Of a DNA stretch of 64,000 bases, positions 15,687 to 24,716 are shown one piece after another. Position 1 is the stretch's first letter, and every line of letters begins with the position of its first letter. The position numbers and the translations under genes were made by a program. The DNA is taken from positions 62,001 through 126,000 of IMG/VR virus record IMGVR_UViG_3300024346_000008; one strand, given 5' to 3'. A model generated the notes under the pieces. It was not told where the DNA came from, did no database searches, and was given only the letters and a program-made list of their open reading frames with translations. This DNA comes from a virus.

Positions 15687-16786
15687 TAAAACTCTCCTGG
15701 AAAACGGATAGACACCCCGACCGGAAAGATCGGGATGTTATCACGGCTCAGTTCTTGATAGCGAACCGTCAAATATTTACCTACCAATTCCTTACGAGTG
15801 TTGAATAGTTCCGCTCGATTGCTCTGAGTGCCTTCTGGACGGCAATTGAAACGGTTACCGTCATCTGTTTCCAAGATGAAAATAGCAAGCCCTGCATCAG
15901 AGCCAGCACCATCAACAACATCAACAATACGATATTCTGCATCGACAAAATCCTTGAGTTTAAGTAGTGAATACGAACGCTTACCAATTTCATATTCCAT
16001 CGACGGATTACGAATCATGGTTCCTTCAAATCCTTCTGACACAAATTGTGTATGCTGTTTATAGACTTCGGTTTCATCCATACACTCCACCGTCTTAACC
16101 ATAACTACATTTGGTGGGGCGTTATGCATAAGATCAATAATAATCTGCTGACGCATAGCATATGGAAGTTCATTGTCCACGATATCATATACATGATACA
16201 TGAGTAGAGGTGACAGTTCTGGACGATACTTTTTGATAGCCTTCATGCTTTCCTGCAACAACTGATTATTGGGAAGCATCAGTTCACCATCAAGAATAAA
16301 TCCACCCGTATCAAACCGAAGGTGCTGAATCACTTCGGGGATAATTTCTTTGTTGCCCCGACTCCGTGCTTCTGTACCGTTGAACAACATACGCATACCA
16401 TTCAACTTGGGTTGAATATAGGACGGCCATTCCACCTTGTTCATATGATCCTTGAACTTGTGCGCCAACATCGGCATAGGCCAGCTATCTACCTTCTCAC
16501 CTTCCCGATAGAATCCCTTATCCAACTGCTTCTTGATAATAGCATCGAACTCAAAGAACGCCTGTTCTTCACTGTTACGTTCGTTTGCCCGTCCAATGTT
16601 TGTTGGTGCGGCAAAGTACGGTTCAGACGTTTGCTTCTTGGTTTCACGGCCCGTCTTGGTCAACTGATACCATTCGGTCTGTGTGTAGAAATTGGTATCG
16701 TCTTGAAGGATATGCAACCGCCAGAACTTACGGTTACCGGCCTTGTTTTCAGAAATGAGCAGGTCACTACTTTTAATGATTTTCAT
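15686..16786 (-). CDS. ATP-dependent DNA ligase with WGR-like N-terminal domain
   Basis: Seals nicks in DNA. The nucleotidyltransferase motifs are clear: motif I YIQPKLNG with the adenylated Lys near residue 127, then ARSRGNK, FILDGELM, GFEGTMIRNP and LLKLKDF; an OB-fold region ends the protein. Residues about 15-95 (FWRLHIL, then EWYQLTKTGRETKKQT, then FDAIIKKQLDKGF) resemble a WGR domain. The ATG at 16786 is used because the upstream bases encode the small Cys-rich gene; a longer frame from 16846 overlaps it. Confidence 0.92.
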   Translation of the reverse strand: MKIIKSSDLLISENKAGNRKFWRLHILQDDTNFYTQTEWYQLTKTGRETKKQTSEPYFAAPTNIGRANERNSEEQAFFEFDAIIKKQLDKGFYREGEKVDSWPMPMLAHKFKDHMNKVEWPSYIQPKLNGMRMLFNGTEARSRGNKEIIPEVIQHLRFDTGGFILDGELMLPNNQLLQESMKAIKKYRPELSPLLMYHVYDIVDNELPYAMRQQIIIDLMHNAPPNVVMVKTVECMDETEVYKQHTQFVSEGFEGTMIRNPSMEYEIGKRSYSLLKLKDFVDAEYRIVDVVDGAGSDAGLAIFILETDDGNRFNCRPEGTQSNRAELFNTRKELVGKYLTVRYQELSRDNIPIFPVGVSIRFPGEF

Positions 16787-16787
16787 A

Positions 16788-16907
16788 TTAGTTGTTAGAT
16801 TTGCAGGAACACATGCCCTGACACTTCGGGCAATCACATTCACCATAGGAATAGGCCGTACAGCGGCCTGACAACATCTGGAAGTACTTCATACAGTATT
16901 TACACAT
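16788..16907 (-). CDS. Very small Cys-rich protein (39 aa)
   Basis: A 39-residue frame with nine Cys residues, including CKYC at the start and CDCPKC and CSC near the end, as expected for a tiny zinc protein. A GAGGT Shine-Dalgarno sequence lies at the right distance before the ATG at 16907, and the promoter at 16936-16964 is just upstream. Its stop is one base before the ligase ATG. Role unknown. Confidence 0.7.
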   Translation of the reverse strand: MCKYCMKYFQMLSGRCTAYSYGECDCPKCQGMCSCKSNN

Positions 16908-16935
16908 ATTTTGACCTCGGTTGTGGTATACTAGT

Positions 16936-16964
16936 AATATAATCAATCATACCCAAAAAGTCAA
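16936..16964 (-). promoter_or_regulatory. Sigma70-like promoter
   Basis: On the minus strand: TTGACT (16964-16959), 17-base spacer, TATATT (16941-16936), followed by ACTAGTATAC. It is nearly the same as the promoter at 7476-7504, including ATTGAT just before the -10 box. It should start the Cys-rich/ligase transcript. Confidence 0.82.
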
Positions 16965-16977
16965 GGGGTATTATACA

Positions 16978-17436
16978 TTATTTATTGGATTTAACATATG
17001 CCCCTAGTACAAAGGTAGCGGCAATTAATACCATATTTTTCAATATATATTGACCTTCTAATGTTAATATAAATGGGAAGTATATAAACATTCTTTCTGG
17101 GAAAATGATTAATGGCATCCATGCTCCTATCATTTGCGTCCACAATAGGAACAAGGTAGTGCGTTGAAATATATTACATAGAAATCCTATCCCAATCAAT
17201 GTTTCCCAGACGGCAAGTATTTTAATACTAATATACGATGGAATCATTCCAAAGGTAAGTACATTAATAGTATCAGTTGCTAATGATTCGGCAGGAGATA
17301 CGTTCGGGAAAAACTTCAAGAACCCAAACCAAAAGAATACAATACCAAGAGATATACGCAAGGTATCTAACGCATATCTCTTAAACAACGGTATTAAGTA
17401 TTGGTCTAATTTAGAAGGAAAAGAAGTCAGTCGCAT
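16978..17436 (-). CDS. DoxX-like integral membrane protein (152 aa)
   Basis: Four hydrophobic segments are visible: near residues 25-42, 68-92, 98-118 and 130-148. The phrase SLGIVFFWFGFLKFFP near the first helix is typical of the DoxX/DUF417 group of four-helix membrane proteins. Its ATG at 17436 overlaps the end of the polymerase gene by 26 bases; longer starts would lie deeper in the polymerase gene. Such proteins are rare in phages. It could alter host respiration or redox state, or act in lysis; none of this is shown. Confidence 0.7.
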   Translation of the reverse strand: MRLTSFPSKLDQYLIPLFKRYALDTLRISLGIVFFWFGFLKFFPNVSPAESLATDTINVLTFGMIPSYISIKILAVWETLIGIGFLCNIFQRTTLFLLWTQMIGAWMPLIIFPERMFIYFPFILTLEGQYILKNMVLIAATFVLGAYVKSNK

Positions 17437-19936
17437 TCTGGTTAATTTCTGTTGGGATATTTCCCCACTTAAGAGCAGTATAAAAGTCATCCAACTTATT
17501 CCGCAATTCATTTTCAAATAACGCATCGGTATCAATATACTCCGTAATCATATCCACAATTTGCGGAGGGTCTTGATATCCCTTAATTGCCAATGCATCA
17601 ATGTGCAAAGGATTATCCTTCAGATACACATATTTAATCTTTGCGCCATCGGCAATGGGTTCATATCGTGTTTGAATATTGAAATGCGTCAACAATCTGT
17701 TATACACAATTGCTGCCTTAATATGTGCAGGAGTTCCCTTCTTGAATCTATTAATACCACCGCCGCCCTCACCTGCGGCAAATTGACTAATATTATTTGC
17801 TGAAGTATTTCGTGCCACTTCCAAATAATGACGAGTTTTAATAGATGTTTTCAACGCAAGAATCTTATCATCTAATTCTTGCTTATCTACTCTACCCAAA
17901 ATATCCTTCAACATTTGTGTCATGAACTCCCGAAATGCTTTAGGAAACGATGATCTTACGACATCCAATCCCTTTACAACGAGTTTACTGACATTCTGGC
18001 GGGTTTCCAAGTCATATACCTTATCCAACGCATATCGTTTCTTGGCGACCCAGAATCCCGTCTTGGCGACACTTTCTCCCTTAATGTGGAACTTATGACT
18101 ATCACAATTGAACATACGCTTTGCCATAGAATTATAAAATGTATTCAACGTACTTTCCATTTCATAGGCAATATTAATCGTAGAAGTAAGGTCATCTGTA
18201 CTTCCTTCAACAAACAATGGTTTTGCTGGGAAGTATACCGAGTCAGTGTCAACATATACACAATGATCTTTCTGTTCACCCGTTGCCTTTTCATACTTCT
18301 TATTGATAAACTTTGCAGTAGTCTTAATTACATCTTGTCCCGTCAAAGTTACTGCTGCAGCATTGTCAACGTCATAGAAACGGAATACGGGCAATCCCAA
18401 CACACCATACAATGAATTCAAGAAAATCTTCTGAATGTGCTGACGCTGGTCGTAATATGCTGCTTGGACCTTATCACCTTCATTTGTATACTTCTTCATA
18501 AGATTCTTATATTCTACACGTTTGGCAAACCATTCTTCTAATACCTCTGGAATGATTCCTTTGGCAGTCGTAGTGTATAATACACCGTTAGATGCAATCG
18601 TAAGATTATTTTCTGTTAGGAAATTAACAAATGCGTCATATTCCAATTCCACCGTCGTATCATTACCCATTTCTTGTACAACATAGGCAACAATTTCTTT
18701 ACGGAAATGTTTTTCCATATCAAAGTTCAAGACCTTAGCAATCTTGGTTTCTGGACTGATATTGAGGCTCATAATAATCGATGGATATAGCGATTGTAAG
18801 TCCAATGAATAAATCCAATCATACAATCCAGGTACAGGTTCTTGAACATATGCCCCCGCAAACCCTTCTTCTCCACGATCCAATGCCTCCATCTTTTCCT
18901 TGCTATCCTTTGGTTTATCGGTCACGATAATTCCCTTACGATGTAGATAGGTAACGATAGTTCCTTCAAGGAATCTGGAACTCATACCATAATCCTCATA
19001 CGGCACATGTCCAATGTGACAAATACCACGCACCAAATCGATCAGATTCAGTTTCTTATCTAGATCAACAATAATGCGCACGTCCTGTAAGTTATACTCA
19101 ATGAATTTATCCAAATCATCTCGGAACAAATCATCAAGAGAACCTTCGTAGTCTACCTTGCCCATACCCACTTCCAATCGTCCAATCGTATCAAGACGAT
19201 AGTTGGGTTGTTGGGTATATGTGAACTTCTTATACAGGTCCAAATAATCCAACGACGATACGCCAGCAATTTTATATCGTTCCATGCGTTCAGAATACTT
19301 TACTCGACCAATAGGACTCAATCGATTTGCCGTACCTTTTCCACATACTTGACGAATACGATTATACAGATAGGGCACATCAAATCCGTTACTGTTCCAT
19401 CCACTGATAATGGTTGGACAGATTTGTTCATATGAATTAATAAACTTATGGAGTAGGTCTACCTCATCGGCACAAAAGTGTACGGTTGCTTCGTCCGATT
19501 CACGGTCAGTATACAACTGGCGTTTATCCAACACAAAGACTTCATACTTCTTTACAAGAGGATCATATAACGCAATCGATGTAATTTCATTGTTTGGATT
19601 CTCAGTATTGGGAATGCCATTTTCCATTGACACCTCAATGTCAAAGAATAATGTGATATTTCCCTCAGACGAGGTATCTTCGTTTAGATATAAATCAGTT
19701 AGTACGCGAGTTTCCTTTGGAAGATCGCTCTCAAATACATTAGGATTTCCACGAATGAAACGTCTCGTTTTACTGAGGCGTTCTCCCGTCATACTGATAT
19801 ATTTACCCTTGGGGTCACGAACATATGCGTAATTAAAGTCGGAGAGCGGGAGTGTAATAAGTCCCTGTGCATCATCCCAAATATAAACTGTTTGTTCGTC
19901 GGACGTTGAATCGATAAAAATATTTTGATACGCCAT
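17411..19936 (-). CDS. 43: Family B replicative DNA polymerase (gp43)
   Basis: An 841-residue polymerase with an intact proofreading exonuclease. Exo I is FFDIE (D99, E101), Exo II is GWNSNGFD (N181, D186) and Exo III is YNLQD (Y281, D285). Polymerase motif A is SLDLQSLYPS (378-386 region), motif B is KIFLNSLYG (503-511) and motif C is YVDTDS (561-566). All catalytic Asp residues are present. It is driven by its own promoter at 19967-19995. It copies the phage genome with the gp45 clamp. Confidence 0.97.
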   Translation of the reverse strand: MAYQNIFIDSTSDEQTVYIWDDAQGLITLPLSDFNYAYVRDPKGKYISMTGERLSKTRRFIRGNPNVFESDLPKETRVLTDLYLNEDTSSEGNITLFFDIEVSMENGIPNTENPNNEITSIALYDPLVKKYEVFVLDKRQLYTDRESDEATVHFCADEVDLLHKFINSYEQICPTIISGWNSNGFDVPYLYNRIRQVCGKGTANRLSPIGRVKYSERMERYKIAGVSSLDYLDLYKKFTYTQQPNYRLDTIGRLEVGMGKVDYEGSLDDLFRDDLDKFIEYNLQDVRIIVDLDKKLNLIDLVRGICHIGHVPYEDYGMSSRFLEGTIVTYLHRKGIIVTDKPKDSKEKMEALDRGEEGFAGAYVQEPVPGLYDWIYSLDLQSLYPSIIMSLNISPETKIAKVLNFDMEKHFRKEIVAYVVQEMGNDTTVELEYDAFVNFLTENNLTIASNGVLYTTTAKGIIPEVLEEWFAKRVEYKNLMKKYTNEGDKVQAAYYDQRQHIQKIFLNSLYGVLGLPVFRFYDVDNAAAVTLTGQDVIKTTAKFINKKYEKATGEQKDHCVYVDTDSVYFPAKPLFVEGSTDDLTSTINIAYEMESTLNTFYNSMAKRMFNCDSHKFHIKGESVAKTGFWVAKKRYALDKVYDLETRQNVSKLVVKGLDVVRSSFPKAFREFMTQMLKDILGRVDKQELDDKILALKTSIKTRHYLEVARNTSANNISQFAAGEGGGGINRFKKGTPAHIKAAIVYNRLLTHFNIQTRYEPIADGAKIKYVYLKDNPLHIDALAIKGYQDPPQIVDMITEYIDTDALFENELRNKLDDFYTALKWGNIPTEINQNATDFFSF

Positions 19937-19966
19937 GTAACCTCTTAAATGAGAAGAACTATCTTA

Positions 19967-19995
19967 AGTATATATCACCACGGTACTTATGTCAA
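19967..19995 (-). promoter_or_regulatory. Sigma70-like promoter for gene 43
   Basis: On the minus strand: TTGACA (19995-19990), 17-base spacer, TATACT (19972-19967), about 30 bases before the polymerase ATG. Its -35 box overlaps the end of the dUTPase gene. Confidence 0.8.
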
Positions 19996-20411
19996 GTCCC
20001 TGTGGAACCAAATCCACCAGTTCCTCGTTCGTCCGCCGACACTAATTCATCTACTTCTTCGACTTTGAAGTTTACGGTGGGGATGAGAATAAGTTGTGCA
20101 ATCTTTTCTCCAACCATAATACGTTCATATCCATCCGTGGAGTTATGTAAGGCAATCATTATTTCTCCGATATATCCATTATCAATTACACCGGCCACCA
20201 CGAATAAATTTCGTTTAGTAGCAACTGATGAACGGTCCCGAAGCAATCCACCATATCCCTCTGGGAACTGGATGGCAATGCCTGTAGATACTAACTTTGT
20301 CTGTCCTGCCATCAAAACCACTTCCTCGGAGGCATACAAATCATACCCCAAATCACCTGCATGTGCCTTATGTGGCAATACTGAGTTTTCTGATAACCTT
20401 TTAGCTTTCAT
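19992..20411 (-). CDS. dut: dUTP pyrophosphatase (dUTPase)
   Basis: A trimeric-type dUTPase that splits dUTP into dUMP and pyrophosphate, keeping uracil out of DNA. Family motifs are visible: AGDLGYDLYA near residue 18, GLLRDRSS near 55, GVIDNGYIGEI near 75 and the C-terminal P-loop-like RGTGGFGSTG. The length of 139 is normal. It follows the thioredoxin gene directly. Confidence 0.96.
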   Translation of the reverse strand: MKAKRLSENSVLPHKAHAGDLGYDLYASEEVVLMAGQTKLVSTGIAIQFPEGYGGLLRDRSSVATKRNLFVVAGVIDNGYIGEIMIALHNSTDGYERIMVGEKIAQLILIPTVNFKVEEVDELVSADERGTGGFGSTGT

Positions 20412-20789
20412 TTATACTGTCTCCTGAAGTTTCTTTAGTGTTTCGTACATAGCATCCTGAATAAATCCTTTCATAGTTTCCTCGTCTCCACCGCCAACTT
20501 TTTCAATTATTTGTTGACTACGACAAAATACCTTGAAATGTGGGACTCCTTGAATTCCCCATGTTTCATTACAATAAATTTTTTGTTTTTCTGGCGCCCA
20601 TGCATTTATCTTAAAGAATTGAATATGTGCGCCTTTTTCTTTATAAAAATTAGCAACCGTTTCGTAGTTCGGCATCGTTGCCTTACATGGCCCACACGTT
20701 TCTCCATAAAACATAATAACATACATATCATTATATGTTTCTAATGAAACTCCGTTGGTCATTTCTTTCATGGTAATTTCAGTAACCAT
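20412..20789 (-). CDS. Thioredoxin-like protein (125 aa)
   Basis: A thioredoxin fold with the active site CGPC at residues 32-35 and the cis-Pro segment GVPHF near residue 85. There is no signal peptide, so it works in the cytoplasm. It lies just downstream of a Vsr-like nuclease and near the ribonucleotide reductase, so supplying electrons to the reductase is likely. A GAGG site supports the start. Confidence 0.9.
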   Translation of the reverse strand: MVTEITMKEMTNGVSLETYNDMYVIMFYGETCGPCKATMPNYETVANFYKEKGAHIQFFKINAWAPEKQKIYCNETWGIQGVPHFKVFCRSQQIIEKVGGGDEETMKGFIQDAMYETLKKLQETV

Positions 20790-20796
20790 ATTTTCC

Positions 20797-21174
20797 TCAC
20801 TTAATATAACGTTTTAATGCTGCTTTTATATCCTTAATATTATTATTAATTTCATGTTCCCAGAAATATAATACTTTATAACCCAGTTGTTCCAACTCAC
20901 GCTTTCGTTTTTCGTCACGTTTCCAAATTTCTGCTGCAGTTTTTTTCTTTCCACGATTGTAATAATCTGCGGAATATCTGGCTGGATTACAGTGCCAATA
21001 ATCTCCGTAACATTCTATAATATACTTCCCATCAATCAAAAAGTCAACATTGTAATTATTAATTGAAGTTTGTGATTCATATGGAAGATTCATTGAATGC
21101 AATAAACTCATGATTTTTTGTTCAATTGCATTCAACGAACTTTTTTCCTTTTTTACTTCCTTTTTACGCCCCAT
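20797..21174 (-). CDS. Vsr/DUF559-like endonuclease
   Basis: A small restriction-enzyme-fold nuclease: NNYNVDFLIDGKYIIECYGDYWHC has the D...E.xGDYWH core of very-short-patch-repair and related enzymes, followed by RDEKRKRELEQLGYKVLYFWEHEI, the usual C-terminal helix and strand. The ATG at 21174 overlaps the upstream thioredoxin gene by 11 bases. It sits between two thioredoxin genes as if inserted there. It could be a repair nuclease or a homing-type element. Confidence 0.8.
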   Translation of the reverse strand: MGRKKEVKKEKSSLNAIEQKIMSLLHSMNLPYESQTSINNYNVDFLIDGKYIIECYGDYWHCNPARYSADYYNRGKKKTAAEIWKRDEKRKRELEQLGYKVLYFWEHEINNNIKDIKAALKRYIK

Positions 21175-21433
21175 CTCTCGCTGCATTAATGGCGGCAATA
21201 TACTTTTGTTTTGCTTGTACTCCTACAAATTTTTCAATTAGTACATTATCCTTTTCAATGATAACGGTGGGAACGGTTCGAATAGAATATAACTGTGCAA
21301 TAGACGGCTTCTCTTCTACGTCGATGGAAATAAATGTTGCATCGGGAGTCATGTCCTCTAGCTCCCGAAATACAGGAGCTAGAGCCTTACATGGACCACA
21401 CCACGGTGCGCTGAATTTAGTGATAGTAATCAT
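21164..21433 (-). CDS. Thioredoxin (89 aa)
   Basis: A compact thioredoxin with WCGPC at residues 11-15 and the cis-Pro segment RTVPTVII. Its ATG overlaps the stop of the ribonucleotide reductase gene as ATGA, so the two are made together. It probably re-reduces the reductase's C-terminal cysteines. Confidence 0.93.
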   Translation of the reverse strand: MITITKFSAPWCGPCKALAPVFRELEDMTPDATFISIDVEEKPSIAQLYSIRTVPTVIIEKDNVLIEKFVGVQAKQKYIAAINAARDGA

Positions 21434-23280
21434 ACGACTTCACACCCGCCGCCACCACAGGCAACTTCACCCGATAAATCAGTTGCATCATCTAATTCAA
21501 CAACCTGACTTAAATCAATGTTATGCAGGTTATTTACCAACTGGTCATACTCTTCTTTAGTGCAATCGGTAAAAGGAGCTTGAATATAAGAGCCACCATC
21601 ATAGGGCAGAACACTTAACGCGGTAAAATTTTCCTTATTCGCCCACATCCATTCTCCGACTTCTTCCCATTCATTTGGTTTAATCGTAACGGTAACAGAT
21701 ACGTTGTTCTTATTTTCGCCCTTACGATGACCGGGCTTCACCCATTCCTTCCATACCTTACTGACACGGGCAAGAAGGTCTAGTGCGGTTTCCTGACGAG
21801 TTACAGCCCCTACTGGAGCCTTCTGTGGAACAGAGATAACAGCCTGTTGATTTGGCTTGAAGTATTCATCTTCCAATAGTTCTGGATGATTGATTAGTAA
21901 ATACGTATAAATGCTTTCGTTCTTACCCACGCGGATACGACGAATATAATAATCATTGTGCCACGCATGAATGCCCGACGAGGAACCTAACACTAGTGAC
22001 GAAGTACCACTAGGCTTGACGGTTGTTGTACGAGCGGCCTTATTGATACCAATCATTCCAGCAACTCGTTCGTTCTCTGCCTTCACCACATTTGCTGCTT
22101 CCTTCATATCCAACTTCAATACTACCCCAGACGCAATACCCGTCATACCGACACCAATCAATGCCTCACGTTCGGTGGTACGTTTCCAGATATCACGAAG
22201 ATAATGGAAATTGGTATAACTTGCCTGCAACGTTCCGATAAATGCCGCTGCCTTTGCACGGGCGTTATAATCGTCTTGGTCAATAATATCCGATGCATTA
22301 ATTTCACAGAGATTACAGAACTGGAACGGACGAAGTGAAATTTCAGCACATGGATTCAATCCCCATGCCGCATCATTCGTAAAGAAGAATCCGGGTTCAC
22401 CAGAACCACTCAATTCAATCTTCTTCCACAAGTCAAGGAAGATTTCCTTTTCAATCTTATGACGAACAATCACCGCAGAATTATTTGCACGACCACGCTG
22501 TGCTTCATTCTCCCACCAGTTGCCGAACTTACAGGTTAGCATATCGTCGTCGTCCAAATCAAACAACGCAATCATTGCCGACCGACGAATACCACCAGAC
22601 AATACTGCATCTGCGATATAACACATAATGTCATGCACTTCCAGTGTGGTGAGTTGTTCACCATTATTCTTACGGTCCAATACCTTTTGAATATTGTGAA
22701 GGCAATCCTTCAACGGTTCAGCGCCTGGCGCCTTCCCGCCGGCCGTAATCAACATTGCACCCTTTGGACGAATGTCACGGAAATCAAACAACGGATATGC
22801 TTTGCCCTTCATATATGCGGTCACCAACACCTTCACGGCGTCCGCCCATCCTTCGATGCTATCCGCAACAAGGTAACGACGAGACTTAGTAGGCTTATTA
22901 ATTTCTGGGAGTTTTTCTACGTGCTGACGTTGCACGGAATACCCGACACCAGTTCCCGACAACAATAGGAACATAATTTCACTGAATGCATCACTATGGT
23001 CTACGGGAAGAAAGCAACAATTGTATAAACGAGTATTGTTTAAATCAACTGGCTTTCCCGCAAACTGTAAGGAACGCATTGACGGGAGAATTTTCTTATC
23101 ATATACAAATTTATATGCGGCATCAATTTCCTCTTTTAACTGAGGGAACTTCTCTAGATGCATGTTTTTGTTTCTATCAACTAACTCTGTCCACGTTTCT
23201 CTACGTTGCTTGTCTGGTACGTACTTTGAGTATTTCATAAAAGTCGTAATGTCCGACAATAATTTTGATTCTAGCTGCAT
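21430..23280 (-). CDS. nrdJ: B12-dependent ribonucleotide reductase (class II, monomeric)
   Basis: Makes deoxyribonucleotides using adenosylcobalamin. The layout matches the monomeric RTPR type: NCCFLPVD near residue 90, LSGTGVGYSVQ near 115, the active-site NPCAEISL with FCNLCEIN just after, and a C-terminal redox pair in ACGGGGCEVV. At 616 residues it is somewhat shorter than the best-known bacterial enzyme. The ATG at 23280 is chosen over a TTG at 23289 that lies on top of the GGAG site. It needs no separate small subunit but depends on host B12. Confidence 0.93.
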   Translation of the reverse strand: MQLESKLLSDITTFMKYSKYVPDKQRRETWTELVDRNKNMHLEKFPQLKEEIDAAYKFVYDKKILPSMRSLQFAGKPVDLNNTRLYNCCFLPVDHSDAFSEIMFLLLSGTGVGYSVQRQHVEKLPEINKPTKSRRYLVADSIEGWADAVKVLVTAYMKGKAYPLFDFRDIRPKGAMLITAGGKAPGAEPLKDCLHNIQKVLDRKNNGEQLTTLEVHDIMCYIADAVLSGGIRRSAMIALFDLDDDDMLTCKFGNWWENEAQRGRANNSAVIVRHKIEKEIFLDLWKKIELSGSGEPGFFFTNDAAWGLNPCAEISLRPFQFCNLCEINASDIIDQDDYNARAKAAAFIGTLQASYTNFHYLRDIWKRTTEREALIGVGMTGIASGVVLKLDMKEAANVVKAENERVAGMIGINKAARTTTVKPSGTSSLVLGSSSGIHAWHNDYYIRRIRVGKNESIYTYLLINHPELLEDEYFKPNQQAVISVPQKAPVGAVTRQETALDLLARVSKVWKEWVKPGHRKGENKNNVSVTVTIKPNEWEEVGEWMWANKENFTALSVLPYDGGSYIQAPFTDCTKEEYDQLVNNLHNIDLSQVVELDDATDLSGEVACGGGGCEVV

Positions 23281-23330
23281 TTCGGGCAATCTCCGAGCGG
23301 TTTAGGTTCATTGGTTCTAATAATTATCAC

Positions 23331-24716
23331 TCACTCTTCTGAAAAATCATCGTGGAGTTCAGATAATTTCTTTGCAAGAGTCTTTTTCAACATACCTTCT
23401 CCCGCCTGCATTTGCTTCTTCAACAGAATGCCCTTGGAAGAATTTTCATCATAAATTTCAATCTTTCCAAGACCAGTGTTCATATATACGGGCAACGTAA
23501 CACCATCAACACCGAATCGATTCTTCATAACGTGCGCACGGCCCGTGTGATTTGCTTTATCTTCCAGTTTCCGCGACAATGAAATCACCAAGTCGGCGGT
23601 CATAATTTTCTGATAGGATTCAGCAATCTTATCGGCCTGAATAACTTCATCTTGAATACTACTGCGTTGGGTCTGTGAAGCAGTCCAACATGGAATTCCC
23701 ATTTCACCAGACATACCACGAATTTCTTCGTAGATTGCTCCAAGTTCTTGGTGTCGAGCGTCAACACGATCCACTGATCGCATAAGGTCTGCGTAATCAA
23801 TCAACATCAAATCGGGCTTCAGTTTATTACTGATCAGATGGTCAATGTGTGCCCGAATGGTATGAACCGTAATAGAACGTGCTGGATAATACTTAATGAT
23901 AATATCACCCGTTACACCCTCTACTGCGTCACGAACCATCTGAGGATGCTGTGGAACATTTCCAGGTTCAATACCAGTAAAGATGGTATCATATCGAAGT
24001 CCAACATAATTCTCGTTCAACTCCAAGGTATAATACACCACACGTTTTCCGGCCTTTGCTGCGTTTGCTCCAAGTGTAGCAAGTGCCCAACTCTTACCAA
24101 TACCAGACGGTGCGGCAATAACACCCAGTTCACCAGCACCCAATCCACCGCCAATCAATTGGTCAATAGAATCCCATCCCGTAGGAACTACGATACGAGA
24201 AGTACCAGATAGTCGAATACCAATATCCTCTCTCCAATTATGACCAATATTACGAGGTTGACCAGCCTTCATTGCCCCATCAATCAAACTCTTAATTTCA
24301 CCATACTGTCCCATCTGCAGCAAATCGACAGAACGAATAATAGCAGATTTAATTGCTTGATTTTTTGCAAAGTCTAGAAAACTATCACGAATATATTCCA
24401 AATCATCGTCATTCTTTCGTTGGAATGCCGCTCTCAACTGGTCTTTAATGGCAATCTTTAACACATCATCATTAACCACATCCAACTTCACCTTAAATAC
24501 TTCTAGCGTGGGTAACGCCTTATAATCGGCAAAATAATCTATGGTCGTATCAACAATCCACTGACCCGCATTGGATTCAAAGAATTTAGGATTTAATACA
24601 TCAAGTGATTGCTGTAAAAATTCCGTGGACGACAACAAACTCGCCAATACTTTCGCCTGAAATGTTGGTCCGTATTTTGCGAGATTGTCTACTATCGTAT
24701 CATGCTGTGTTGTCAT
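23331..24716 (-). CDS. 41: Replicative DNA helicase (gp41/DnaB family)
   Basis: A 461-residue RecA-fold helicase with an N-terminal helical domain (about 1-150), then Walker A APSGIGKS (202-209) and Walker B LMLIDYADL near 305. The start overlaps the end of the 5' exonuclease gene by 17 bases. It should form a hexamer that unwinds DNA ahead of gp43. No gp61-like primase is seen in this window. Confidence 0.93.
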   Translation of the reverse strand: MTTQHDTIVDNLAKYGPTFQAKVLASLLSSTEFLQQSLDVLNPKFFESNAGQWIVDTTIDYFADYKALPTLEVFKVKLDVVNDDVLKIAIKDQLRAAFQRKNDDDLEYIRDSFLDFAKNQAIKSAIIRSVDLLQMGQYGEIKSLIDGAMKAGQPRNIGHNWREDIGIRLSGTSRIVVPTGWDSIDQLIGGGLGAGELGVIAAPSGIGKSWALATLGANAAKAGKRVVYYTLELNENYVGLRYDTIFTGIEPGNVPQHPQMVRDAVEGVTGDIIIKYYPARSITVHTIRAHIDHLISNKLKPDLMLIDYADLMRSVDRVDARHQELGAIYEEIRGMSGEMGIPCWTASQTQRSSIQDEVIQADKIAESYQKIMTADLVISLSRKLEDKANHTGRAHVMKNRFGVDGVTLPVYMNTGLGKIEIYDENSSKGILLKKQMQAGEGMLKKTLAKKLSELHDDFSEE

